The notes beneath the pieces are model-generated. The model made no database searches. It was not told the DNA's origin and saw nothing but the letters and a program-made list of their open reading frames with translations. From the NCBI GenBank assembly GCA_003343605.1, contig QAKW01000002.1, forward strand, positions 1-10,919: a stretch of 10,919 nt of DNA, in the 5' to 3' direction. Below, piece after piece: positions 1 through 5,786 of this stretch. Made by a program: the position numbers and the translations under genes. Within the stretch, counting starts at the first letter, position 1. The number at the start of each line of letters is the position of its first letter. The stretch comes from Clostridiales bacterium (GTDB taxonomy: Bacteria > Bacillota > Clostridia > Oscillospirales > QAKW01).

Positions 1-50
1 TGACCTCTTGCATGTCAAGCAAGCACTCTAACCAGCTGAGCTATGCCTCC
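1..50 (-). tRNA. tRNA-Val (anticodon GAC), 5' part only
   Basis: The complement of the first 50 bases folds as the 5' two-thirds of a tRNA. It has the acceptor strand GGAGGCA (50-44), the linker TA, the D arm GCTC...GAGT (41-25) with a GG-containing loop, and the anticodon stem CTTGC/GCAAG (23-19 and 11-7). The 7-base anticodon loop TTGACAT (18-12) places GAC at 16-14, which reads valine codon GUC. The variable loop begins AGGTC. The T arm and the 3' acceptor strand lie outside the window, so the acceptor stem cannot be checked. Confidence 0.9.
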
Positions 51-61
51 GTTGCTGTAAT

Positions 62-90
62 ATTCTACTATACGGGGATTGACTTGTCAA
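62..90 (-). promoter_or_regulatory. sigma-A promoter of the tRNA-Val gene
   Basis: On the minus strand a perfect -35 box TTGACA (90-85) is followed by a 17-base spacer and a -10 box TAGAAT (67-62). Initiation about 7 bases downstream would fall near 55, only about 5 bases before the tRNA 5' end, as is usual for a tRNA promoter. The -35 box and spacer lie inside the hairpin that follows the ABC ATPase gene. Confidence 0.75.
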
Positions 91-99
91 CCCCCGTAT
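70..99 (-). terminator. hairpin after the ABC transporter operon, possible terminator
   Basis: Bases 70-77 (ATACGGGG) pair with 92-99 (CCCCGTAT). After one A/C mismatch, 79-82 pair with 87-90 around a 4-base loop. The hairpin starts 10 bases past the ATPase stop codon, where an operon terminator belongs. However, the bases that follow on the minus strand (TAGTAGAAT) are not a U-run, so efficient intrinsic termination is uncertain and some read-through into the tRNA is possible. It overlaps the tRNA promoter. Confidence 0.4.
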
Positions 100-109
100 C
101 TGAAATAAA

Positions 110-853
110 TTATAAAACCTTTCCCAGAAAGTCGCGCAGGCGGTCGCTTTTCGGCTGGCCGAAAAGAAGCTCCGGCGCGCCCTCTTCGATGATCCTGCCC
201 TCGTCCATAAAGACCACCCGGCTGCCCACCTCGCGGGCAAAGCCCATTTCATGGGTCACAACCACCATGGTCATGCCGCCTTTCGCAAGATCCCGCATCA
301 CATCCAGCACTTCGCCCACCATTTCGGGATCCAGGGCGGAGGTCGGCTCGTCAAACAGCATCACTTCCGGATCCATGCAGAGCGCACGCACGATCGCAAC
401 CCGCTGCTTCTGCCCGCCCGAAAGCTGGGAAGGATAGGCGGAAGCCCGGTCTTCCAGGCCAACGCGCCGGAGCAGCTCCAATGCCTTTTCTTCCGCCTGC
501 TGCCGGGGCATTTTTTTAAGCTTCACAGGCGCAAGCGTCATATTCTTTAAAATGGTCATATGCGGAAACAGGTTGAAATGCTGAAAAACCATTCCCATCT
601 TCTGGCGGTGGAGATTGATATTGACCTTTTTGCCGCTGATATTCACGCCATCCACATAAATCGTGCCGGCGGTGGGGGTTTCCAGCAGGTTCAGGCTTCT
701 GAGCAGCGTGGATTTCCCGCTGCCGGACGGCCCGATCACCACCACGACCTCCCCCTTATCGATTTCGATATCTACACCATCCAGCGCTTTGATCTGATCC
801 CCGTTATAATATTTCTTCAATCCGTTTACGCGGATCATACCCTTATCGTTCAC
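110..853 (-). CDS. polar amino acid ABC transporter, ATP-binding protein
   Basis: Cytoplasmic ATPase subunit of a polar amino acid importer (GlnQ/HisP/ArtP type), 247 residues, the usual length. Visible motifs are Walker A GPSGSGKS (41-48), Q-loop VFQHFNLFP with Q91, signature LSGGQ (144-148), Walker B VMLFDE (164-169), D-loop SALD and switch His201 in VVVTHEMGFA. All are intact, so the protein should be active. The start chosen is GTG at 853, which overlaps the permease end by 11 bases and has AGGAGG 10 bases upstream. The in-frame ATG at 838 has no properly spaced site. The overlap suggests translational coupling with the permease. The substrate cannot be fixed from this subunit. It is the last gene of a binding protein-permease-ATPase operon. 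Confidence 0.95.
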   Translation of the reverse strand: MNDKGMIRVNGLKKYYNGDQIKALDGVDIEIDKGEVVVVIGPSGSGKSTLLRSLNLLETPTAGTIYVDGVNISGKKVNINLHRQKMGMVFQHFNLFPHMTILKNMTLAPVKLKKMPRQQAEEKALELLRRVGLEDRASAYPSQLSGGQKQRVAIVRALCMDPEVMLFDEPTSALDPEMVGEVLDVMRDLAKGGMTMVVVTHEMGFAREVGSRVVFMDEGRIIEEGAPELLFGQPKSDRLRDFLGKVL

Positions 854-1616
854 TCTTGCGCAGCCTCCTTTCCAGCATCCGTACCAACGCTGTGAGGATA
901 ATGACCATCAACAGATAAATCAGCGCAACCGCAATCAGCGGCATAAAGGCCGAAAATGTGCGGCCGCGGATCAGATCCCCCGCTTTGGTGAGGTCTGTTA
1001 CCCCAACATACCCGGCTACCGAGGTTTCTTTCAGCAAAACAATAAATTCATTGCAAAGCGTGGGCAAAACACTTTTAAAGGCCTGCGGCAGTATAATATG
1101 AAACATGGTCTGCACATAGCTGAGCCCCAGCGAACGGCCCGCCTCAAACTGGCCGTTATCAACAGAAAGGATTCCGCTGCGGAAAATCTCGGCCACATAT
1201 GCGCCGGAATTAATGCCGAACGCAATGATCGCAATCAGCGTTCCGTTTCGGGAGGAAGCGAAAATAATAAAATAGGCGATCATCAGCTGCACGACAACCG
1301 GGGTGCCCCGGATAATCGTGAGATAAAGGTTGCACAGCGCGTTGAGAATTTTTAACACAACATAGCCCGGCCCGCCTTTTCTGGCAAGCGCCTCTTTATT
1401 CTTATCATATGTAGAGCGGATCGAAGCCACGATGATGCCGATCACAATCCCGATCAGCACCGCAAACAGCGTAATCTGCAAGGTAACGCCAAGCCCCTGC
1501 AGCAGTGATTTCCAGCGGTCGCTGTTAATAAAATTCAGAATAAACTGGCTGCGCAGACTCTCGTATGTCTGCATAAACCAGTTTTGAATATTTTCGAAAA
1601 AACCCAAATTTTTCAT
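843..1616 (-). CDS. polar amino acid ABC transporter, permease
   Basis: Inner-membrane channel subunit of the importer (HisM/GlnP type), 257 residues from ATG 1616. After a roughly 40-residue N-terminal segment, hydrophobic stretches occur near residues 42-66, 90-120, 125-145 and 222-247. The cytoplasmic coupling loop that docks on the ATPase (EAA motif) is seen at about 158-192, as FEAGRSLGLS and the following LPQAFKSVLP. One permease type is present, so the channel is probably a homodimer. The start is ambiguous: the purine-rich AAGAAAGGG directly abuts ATG 1616, which is too close, but lies 9 bases before TTG 1607 (residue 4), which could be the true start. A TTG at 1655 would add 13 unlikely residues. 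It lies downstream of a strong stem-loop. Confidence 0.93.
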   Translation of the reverse strand: MKNLGFFENIQNWFMQTYESLRSQFILNFINSDRWKSLLQGLGVTLQITLFAVLIGIVIGIIVASIRSTYDKNKEALARKGGPGYVVLKILNALCNLYLTIIRGTPVVVQLMIAYFIIFASSRNGTLIAIIAFGINSGAYVAEIFRSGILSVDNGQFEAGRSLGLSYVQTMFHIILPQAFKSVLPTLCNEFIVLLKETSVAGYVGVTDLTKAGDLIRGRTFSAFMPLIAVALIYLLMVIILTALVRMLERRLRKSER

Positions 1617-1664
1617 CCCTTTCTTAAGGCTTAAGGCGAGGAGAATCAAATACAATATGCCGAA

Positions 1665-1698
1665 AACGGGGGCGTCTTCTTGCGAAGGCGTCCCCGTT
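1665..1698 (-). terminator. intra-operon stem-loop between binding protein and permease genes
   Basis: Bases 1665-1679 pair with 1684-1698 in a 15-bp stem containing two G-U pairs and a 4-base loop. It begins 9 bases after the binding-protein stop codon. On the minus strand it is followed by only TTTT (1666-1663, partly inside the stem) and then CGGC. It is therefore more likely a partial terminator or an mRNA 3'-end stabiliser than a full stop. Such an element would keep binding-protein transcript in excess over permease and ATPase, as known for other binding-protein-dependent importers. Confidence 0.65.
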
Positions 1699-1707
1699 CA
1701 GATTTTC

Positions 1708-2487
1708 TTATTCAGCCTCAGGGGGGATATATTTGTCTACAATCTTTTGAACAGTTCCATCCGCCGTCAGCTCACTGAGAATTTTATTCAGCTCCTCGAG
1801 CAGTTCGGTATTGGATTTATTCACCGCGATGGCATAATCCTCCTGCACATATTCCGTGCTCAGTATTTTCAGGCCGGTGTTGGCTTTCACAAAGGATTTC
1901 GCCGGTTCGTTATCGATAATCACGCAGCTTACCTTGCCGGTGATCAGCGCCTGAACCGCATCCGCCCCGTTTTTATACTGCACCACCTTATCCGCGCCGA
2001 AGCCGCCGTTTTCGATCGTATCGGAGGAATAGATATCTCCGGTGGTATCCTGCTGCACGCCGATCAGGATTCCTTCGCCGTAAAGATCATCAATCGAAGT
2101 AATTGCAGAATCTTCCTTCACAATGACCACCTGAATCCCGGTTGCATAGGAGGAGGTGAAGTTGACGCTTTGCAGACGCTCTTCATTCACCGTCATCCCG
2201 GCCATGCCGATATCGTATTTCCCGGATTCCACGCCGCTGACAATCGAGCCGAATTCCACATCTTCGATCTCCAGTGTGCGGCCCATTTTCTCGGCGATTT
2301 TCTGCGCGATTTCCACATCGATCCCCTCAAAATTCTCGCCTTCCTTATATTCATAAGGAGGAAAGTTGGCGTTGGTGGCCATCACGAGAGCTTTCTTTTC
2401 TTCCTCTTTTTTGCCGCAGCCGGCCAGTCCGCAGAGTACCAGTGCGCACGCCGTCAGCAGGCAAAGCATTTTTTGAACAGCTTTCAT
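1708..2487 (-). CDS. polar amino acid ABC transporter, substrate-binding lipoprotein
   Basis: Extracytoplasmic solute-binding lipoprotein, SBP family 3, 259 residues, which captures an amino acid and delivers it to the permease. Residues 1-24 form a lipoprotein signal peptide with lipobox LAGC, so Cys24 would be lipid-anchored. A charged linker (KKEEEKK) and the mature domain follow, opening with ATNANFPPYEY. The family's carboxylate-binding arginine is Arg104 in AGMTVNEERLQSV, and the amino-group-binding acid is probably Asp192 in VIIDNEPA. This supports an alpha-amino acid ligand but does not say which one. ATG 2487 is chosen because it gives the signal peptide and has AAGGGG 9 bases upstream. 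Longer in-frame starts would run through the promoter. First gene of the operon. Confidence 0.95.
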   Translation of the reverse strand: MKAVQKMLCLLTACALVLCGLAGCGKKEEEKKALVMATNANFPPYEYKEGENFEGIDVEIAQKIAEKMGRTLEIEDVEFGSIVSGVESGKYDIGMAGMTVNEERLQSVNFTSSYATGIQVVIVKEDSAITSIDDLYGEGILIGVQQDTTGDIYSSDTIENGGFGADKVVQYKNGADAVQALITGKVSCVIIDNEPAKSFVKANTGLKILSTEYVQEDYAIAVNKSNTELLEELNKILSELTADGTVQKIVDKYIPPEAE

Positions 2488-2532
2488 TGGTTTCTTCCCC
2501 TTTTCTCTTTCGTCTTTTGATTTTCTGTTTGT

Positions 2533-2561
2533 ATTATAATGCATAATATACGAATTGTCAA
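2533..2561 (-). promoter_or_regulatory. consensus sigma-A promoter of the ABC importer operon
   Basis: On the minus strand TTGACA (2561-2556) is separated by exactly 17 bases from TATAAT (2538-2533), a perfect match to the housekeeping consensus in both boxes. Transcription should begin near 2526, giving a leader of roughly 40 bases before ATG 2487. That is too short for a riboswitch or T-box, so any control is likely by a repressor at or near the promoter; no operator was identified. Confidence 0.9.
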
Positions 2562-2689
2562 GCAGATTATTCAAATTATATTTTATAAAATACACCGAAA
2601 TTACTCATAGTATCCTATTCATCCTGCACAAAAATGTATATGCATCATCTTTATACATCCAAAGTTCGCTTTAATAAAATGAATATTAT
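2562..2689. other. AT-rich intergenic spacer
   Basis: Between the amidase stop codon and the importer promoter lies about 130 bases of very AT-rich DNA with no gene. It holds a short inverted repeat, ATGTATA (2634-2640) and TATACAT (2652-2658). Just inside the amidase 3' end, CAATAAT and ATTATTG (2691-2708) can form an all-AT stem. Neither resembles a GC-rich intrinsic terminator, so where the amidase transcript ends is unclear. Confidence 0.5.
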
Positions 2690-3289
2690 TCAATAATATA
2701 CATTATTGTATTCTTCTTTCAGCCGCTGCTCCTCCTCCGGTGTATCGGGTGTAAAGGGCATACCAAAATAATCTAAAATCCCTTTTGCAATGGCAACGCC
2801 GATCTCATAAACATGGGAAACGATAAAATCCGCATCCAGCGGATTGCTGTGATACCCCACCTCAACAATCACCGCCGGCGCGCGCGTTTTTCTCAGCTCA
2901 TAATAGCCAAGCCCGCCATAAGCGCTCGCTCCCTCCTGAACGCCGCGCCCCTCCGTGGGCATCACAGCGGAAAGCTGCCGGTAAATATCTTCCGCCAGCC
3001 GCTGGCCGCCCGTATTGGGGCGGTAATAAAAGACCGTTGCGCCCCGGGCGCTCGGTTCGCCCGCAACAGAACGGATCGCAACATAAATATCCGGATTTTT
3101 TGCGTTGGCGTCCGCCACGGTTCCCGTTAAATCGTAGGCCGGATTGTTGCGCGCGGTGGTTAGCCCGTTGCGCGTCAGCTCCAGTTCCACAACATCTGCA
3201 ATCAGATTCATTCTTGCTTCTTCTGTTCCGTAAGTACCAAAGCCCTGGTTAAAATGGCGGACAGAAGGCGATAAATAAACGTCAGGCAT
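2690..3289 (-). CDS. divergent N-acetylmuramoyl-L-alanine amidase (Amidase_3 type)
   Basis: A 199-residue protein resembling zinc amidases that cleave between N-acetylmuramic acid and the stem peptide. It consists of the catalytic domain alone, with no signal peptide, membrane segment or cell-wall-binding repeats. The opening YLSPSVRHFNQG and GTEEARMNLIADVVE match the clostridial YLSPS subgroup. The catalytic glutamate region is kept (Glu143 in VIVEVGYHSNPLDADFI). In the strand that normally reads A-I/L-H-S-N-A, this protein has AIRSVAGE: the expected zinc-ligand histidine is Arg73 (codon 3071-3073). The enzyme may be altered or inactive. ATG 3289 is chosen for GGGAGG 7 bases upstream. The gene stands alone, downstream of an inverted-repeat segment. 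Without a signal peptide, a role inside the mother cell at spore release or a non-enzymatic role is possible, but this is inference. Confidence 0.8.
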   Translation of the reverse strand: MPDVYLSPSVRHFNQGFGTYGTEEARMNLIADVVELELTRNGLTTARNNPAYDLTGTVADANAKNPDIYVAIRSVAGEPSARGATVFYYRPNTGGQRLAEDIYRQLSAVMPTEGRGVQEGASAYGGLGYYELRKTRAPAVIVEVGYHSNPLDADFIVSHVYEIGVAIAKGILDYFGMPFTPDTPEEEQRLKEEYNNVYY

Positions 3290-3310
3290 TCTGATTCCTC
3301 CCTTCCTCTC

Positions 3311-3332
3311 AACAAAGCAATTATGGTACAAT
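3311..3332 (+). repeat. inverted repeat, left arm
   Basis: This arm reads AACAAAGCAATTATGG and continues TACAAT. Its reverse complement recurs at 3473-3494 with 21 of 22 bases identical; the only difference pairs position 3322 with 3483. The arm ends 21 bases upstream of the amidase ATG, just before its ribosome binding site, and so lies in the leader of any transcript that starts between the arms. Confidence 0.85.
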
Positions 3333-3472
3333 CGTTTTTTCAGCTAAACAGCGTTATCATCGGCCTGAAACGAGAAGATTTTTTCGTTTTGGAAGGCGAA
3401 GAACGCAGGAATACTAATGTATTTCTAGTGATAAGACAAACAAAACGGGAAAATATTCGGTTTTCAGGAACT

Positions 3473-3494
3473 ATTGTACCATGATTGCTTTGTT
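3473..3494 (-). repeat. inverted repeat, right arm
   Basis: Reverse complement of the left arm with one mismatch (AACAAAGCAATCATGG then TACAAT on the minus strand). Matching stops sharply at both ends. No short direct duplication flanks the pair (CTCTC on the left, TTATC on the right), so insertion by a transposase is not evident. Confidence 0.85.
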
Positions 3495-3554
3495 TTATCA
3501 TATGCAGAAAAGAAAGAAGATGTGGCCTTTTCAGAAAAGCTGCCGCGCCGCCAT

Positions 3555-3582
3555 AAAAAAGAAACCCGCCGGCGCGGGTTTC
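3555..3582 (-). terminator. intrinsic terminator of the flippase/GlpP/beta-CASP operon
   Basis: Bases 3561-3569 (GAAACCCGC) pair with 3574-3582 (GCGGGTTTC) in a perfect 9-bp stem with loop CGGC. On the minus strand it is followed immediately by TTTTTT (3560-3555). It begins 5 bases after the stop codon of the beta-CASP gene. This is a textbook rho-independent terminator. Confidence 0.92.
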
Positions 3583-3587
3583 TGATT

Positions 3588-5192
3588 CTACTGATCGGAC
3601 CAGCGGTCGCAGAGCTGATTGATCTGATCGGCGAAACGGGCCAGATCCTTATTGCTGAAGCCGCGGCACTTTTCAATAACAGCCGCAAGCCGCCTGCCCG
3701 CCGCAACCAGCCGGTCGAAAACAGTGTTGTTGCGGCGCTCTTTGGCGCTCCGGGGCTGAAGACGCACCCGGTTCCCCGCTTCCAGGCAGGCGCCGGTTGA
3801 AACATCGTAAACAGCGCCGTTATAAGGCGCCGTGGCCGGAAAGCCAAGCCGCTGCGTAATAATGGCGGCAAATTCATCGCATACCGTATCGTTTCCGTGG
3901 TTCACATAAACCGCCCGCGGCTGATTCTGCAGATGGCCGAGCCATTCCAGCAGGATTTTCTGATCTCCATGCCCGCTGATGCCATCCATGGTTGCAATCT
4001 GCGCACGCACCTGAATCGCCTCTCCAAAGAGCTTGACCGAAGCGGCGCCATCCTGCAGCAGCCGCCCCAGTGTTCCTTCGGCCTGATAGCCCACAAACAG
4101 AATGGTACTCTCCGGGCGCCAGAGATTGTGTTTTAAATGATGCCGGATCCGCCCGGCCTCACACATCCCGCTGGCGGATAAAATCACCTTCGGCGTTTTA
4201 TTTTCATTAATGGCCATGGAATCCGCACTGGTAACAGAAATCTGTAGCCCCGGGAATTCCAAAACATTAACCCCGCGGGCAATCAGATCCAGCATCTCCT
4301 GATCATAATAATCCTGCAGATCACTGAAATAAATTTTGGTTGCCTCCGCGGCCAGAGGGCTATCAACAAAAACCGGAAAGCCATCGTGGCCATGAACCAG
4401 GCCTTTTTCCTTAATTTTCCGCAGCAGATATAAAAATTCCTGTGTCCGCCCCACTGCAAAAGAGGGGATCACCACATTTCCGCCGCGGTCGAAGGTATCC
4501 TGTAAAATGCGGGTCAGCTGCCCGATATAATCTTTCCGCTCGCCGTGCAGGCGTGTTCCGTAAGTGGATTCGATCACCACGGTATCGGCATATGCCGGCA
4601 TTTCCGGATCCCGGATCAGCGGCCGCTTTACATTGCCGATGTCACCCGAAAAAAGCAGCACCTGCCGGTCTTCCCCTTCGGTTACCGTGATTTCGATGCT
4701 GGCAGAGCCCAGCAGGTGGCCGGCATCGAGAAACCGGACGCACACCCCCTCCAAAACCGGATACTCCTGATGATAGCTGCAGGAAACAAAAAGCTGCATT
4801 GTCTGCAAAGCGTCTTCCACCGTATAGGGGGGCACATAAGGCGCTTCCCCCGCACGCTCCGCCTTCCGGTTGCGCCAAACCGCTTCCTGCTCTTGAATAT
4901 GCGCGGAATCCTGCAGCATAATGCCGCAGAGCTGAACCGTTGCGCCCGTTGCATAAATCGGGCCGCTGAAGCCGCCTGCCTTCAGCATCGGCAGCTTGCC
5001 CGAATGATCGATATGGGCGTGCGTGAGCAAAACGCAATCGATTTCTGCCGGTGTAACCGGGAGCGCGCTGTTCTCATAAATATCGGCGCCCTGCTCCATA
5101 CCGCAATCGATTAAAATTCGTTTTCCCGCGGCCTCCAGCAGCGTACAGGAGCCGGTCACCTCATGCGCCGCACCTAAAAATTTAATTTTCAT
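3588..5192 (-). CDS. MBL-fold beta-CASP metallohydrolase (predicted RNA-processing nuclease)
   Basis: A 534-residue cytoplasmic metallo-beta-lactamase-fold protein of the beta-CASP group (CPSF73/YsoA-like), whose characterised members are mostly metal-dependent ribonucleases. Metal-binding residues are intact: THAHIDHSG gives His58, His60, Asp62 and His63, with His159 in DAGHLLGSASI and Asp184 in FSGDIG. Beta-CASP features include VIESTYG (Glu208), the block SASGMCEAGRIRHH, SGHGDQ (His408) and VNHGND (His432). About 60 residues after the usual end form a basic, helix-prone tail of unknown role. ATG 5192 has AAGGAA 7 bases upstream. It is the last of three genes, 30 bases after the GlpP-like gene and just before a strong terminator. 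Sitting next to an RNA-binding antiterminator suggests, but does not prove, an RNA-related function. The substrate is unknown. Confidence 0.9.
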   Translation of the reverse strand: MKIKFLGAAHEVTGSCTLLEAAGKRILIDCGMEQGADIYENSALPVTPAEIDCVLLTHAHIDHSGKLPMLKAGGFSGPIYATGATVQLCGIMLQDSAHIQEQEAVWRNRKAERAGEAPYVPPYTVEDALQTMQLFVSCSYHQEYPVLEGVCVRFLDAGHLLGSASIEITVTEGEDRQVLLFSGDIGNVKRPLIRDPEMPAYADTVVIESTYGTRLHGERKDYIGQLTRILQDTFDRGGNVVIPSFAVGRTQEFLYLLRKIKEKGLVHGHDGFPVFVDSPLAAEATKIYFSDLQDYYDQEMLDLIARGVNVLEFPGLQISVTSADSMAINENKTPKVILSASGMCEAGRIRHHLKHNLWRPESTILFVGYQAEGTLGRLLQDGAASVKLFGEAIQVRAQIATMDGISGHGDQKILLEWLGHLQNQPRAVYVNHGNDTVCDEFAAIITQRLGFPATAPYNGAVYDVSTGACLEAGNRVRLQPRSAKERRNNTVFDRLVAAGRRLAAVIEKCRGFSNKDLARFADQINQLCDRWSDQ

Positions 5193-5222
5193 TTCCGTGT
5201 TCCTTTCTTCCCCGCCGCGCGG

Positions 5223-5786
5223 CTATTCAACAAACCAGACTTTACTGTTGGTGGAAGAAATGGCGACCGCTCCGGCGGAAAGCGCCGCCAGCACATCCTC
5301 CTTATCTCGAATCATCCCACCGGCAATAATCGGCTTTCCGGTTGTTTCGGCCAGAAGATGAATGATTTTCGGCATCACACCCGGCAATACCTCCAGAAAA
5401 TCGGCGGGCGAGGCTGTTTTTGCAATATTCTCCAAAACGCGGGAATCCAGGAGAAAATAGCGCTGAATCGTCAGCAGCCCTTTTTGATGGGCGTAACGTA
5501 TCAGGCTGCTCTTCGTTGAAATGATCCCATCGGCTTTGGTCTGCCCCGCGATAAAATCAACGCTTACATCCTTCGGCGCAAGGCCGTCCACCAGATCCAG
5601 ATGTACGATCGCGATTTTTCCCGCGGCCTTAATCTGATCCACCACACCGGCGATTTTGCAGATATCGCCGAACAAAACAAAAATCACCCGGCTTTTGCTT
5701 TTCAGGCAGTGTTCCAGCTCACCGGCACTTTTGGCCGCCGCCACAATCGGAACTTCCGCAAAATCATTCAACAGCTTTTCTTTCAC
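5223..5786 (-). CDS. glpP: GlpP-family glycerol-responsive antiterminator
   Basis: A 187-residue protein of the GlpP family, close to the usual length of about 190. In Bacillus, GlpP with glycerol-3-phosphate binds leader mRNA of glp genes and prevents premature termination. Hallmarks of the predicted barrel-like domain are all present: FVLFGDICKIAGVVDQIK (37-54), IVHLDLVDGLA (60-70), VDFIAGQTKADGIISTK (76-92), LLTIQRYFLLDS (104-115), LPGVMPKII (134-142) and PIIAGGMIRDKEDV (152-165). The start is GTG 5786, overlapping the flippase stop as GTGA (4 bases), with AGGA 10 bases upstream, so translation is probably coupled. No glycerol gene (glpF, glpK, glpD) is present in the window, so its target must lie elsewhere or may differ from the classical one. 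The family call is firm; the ligand is inferred. Confidence 0.88.
   Translation of the reverse strand: MKEKLLNDFAEVPIVAAAKSAGELEHCLKSKSRVIFVLFGDICKIAGVVDQIKAAGKIAIVHLDLVDGLAPKDVSVDFIAGQTKADGIISTKSSLIRYAHQKGLLTIQRYFLLDSRVLENIAKTASPADFLEVLPGVMPKIIHLLAETTGKPIIAGGMIRDKEDVLAALSAGAVAISSTNSKVWFVE

Larger units (their letters stand above)
3290..3587. other. intergenic region with inverted-repeat-bounded segment, candidate invertible switch
   Basis: This roughly 300-base gap separates the amidase start from the end of the next operon. It holds two 22-base inverted repeats (3311-3332 and 3473-3494) enclosing 140 bases, then the operon terminator at 3555-3582. Inside the bracket, bases 3368-3376 pair with 3381-3389 to give a weak A/T-rich hairpin. 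On the minus strand TTGTCT (3439-3434) and TAGTAT (3416-3411), 17 bases apart, form a weak promoter-like pair pointing at the amidase. No protein gene is supported here. Confidence 0.5.

Noticed and set aside
1..50. tRNA-Asp instead of tRNA-Val
   Set aside because: The 7-base loop TTGACAT places GAC in the anticodon, which reads a valine codon; Asp would need GTC.
1657..2520. Long plus-strand open frame of 287 codons opposite the binding-protein gene
   Set aside because: It is antisense to a clear lipoprotein gene with signal peptide, promoter and ribosome binding site, and its translation resembles no protein family.
2488..2530. Riboswitch or T-box leader before the amino acid importer
   Set aside because: The leader from the consensus promoter is only about 40 bases, too short for either.
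2488..2595. 36-residue N-terminal extension of the binding protein
   Set aside because: It would translate the promoter itself and bury the lipoprotein signal peptide.
3311..3494. Insertion sequence
   Set aside because: There is no transposase, and no target-site duplication flanks the repeats.
3474..3800. Plus-strand open frame starting in the right repeat arm and crossing the terminator
   Set aside because: It runs through a strong minus-strand terminator and the 3' end of the beta-CASP gene, is rich in basic residues as antisense frames often are, and has no ribosome binding site.
4545..5114. Plus-strand open frame of 189 codons within the beta-CASP gene
   Set aside because: It overlaps the intact metal-binding motifs of the minus-strand gene and has no recognisable features.
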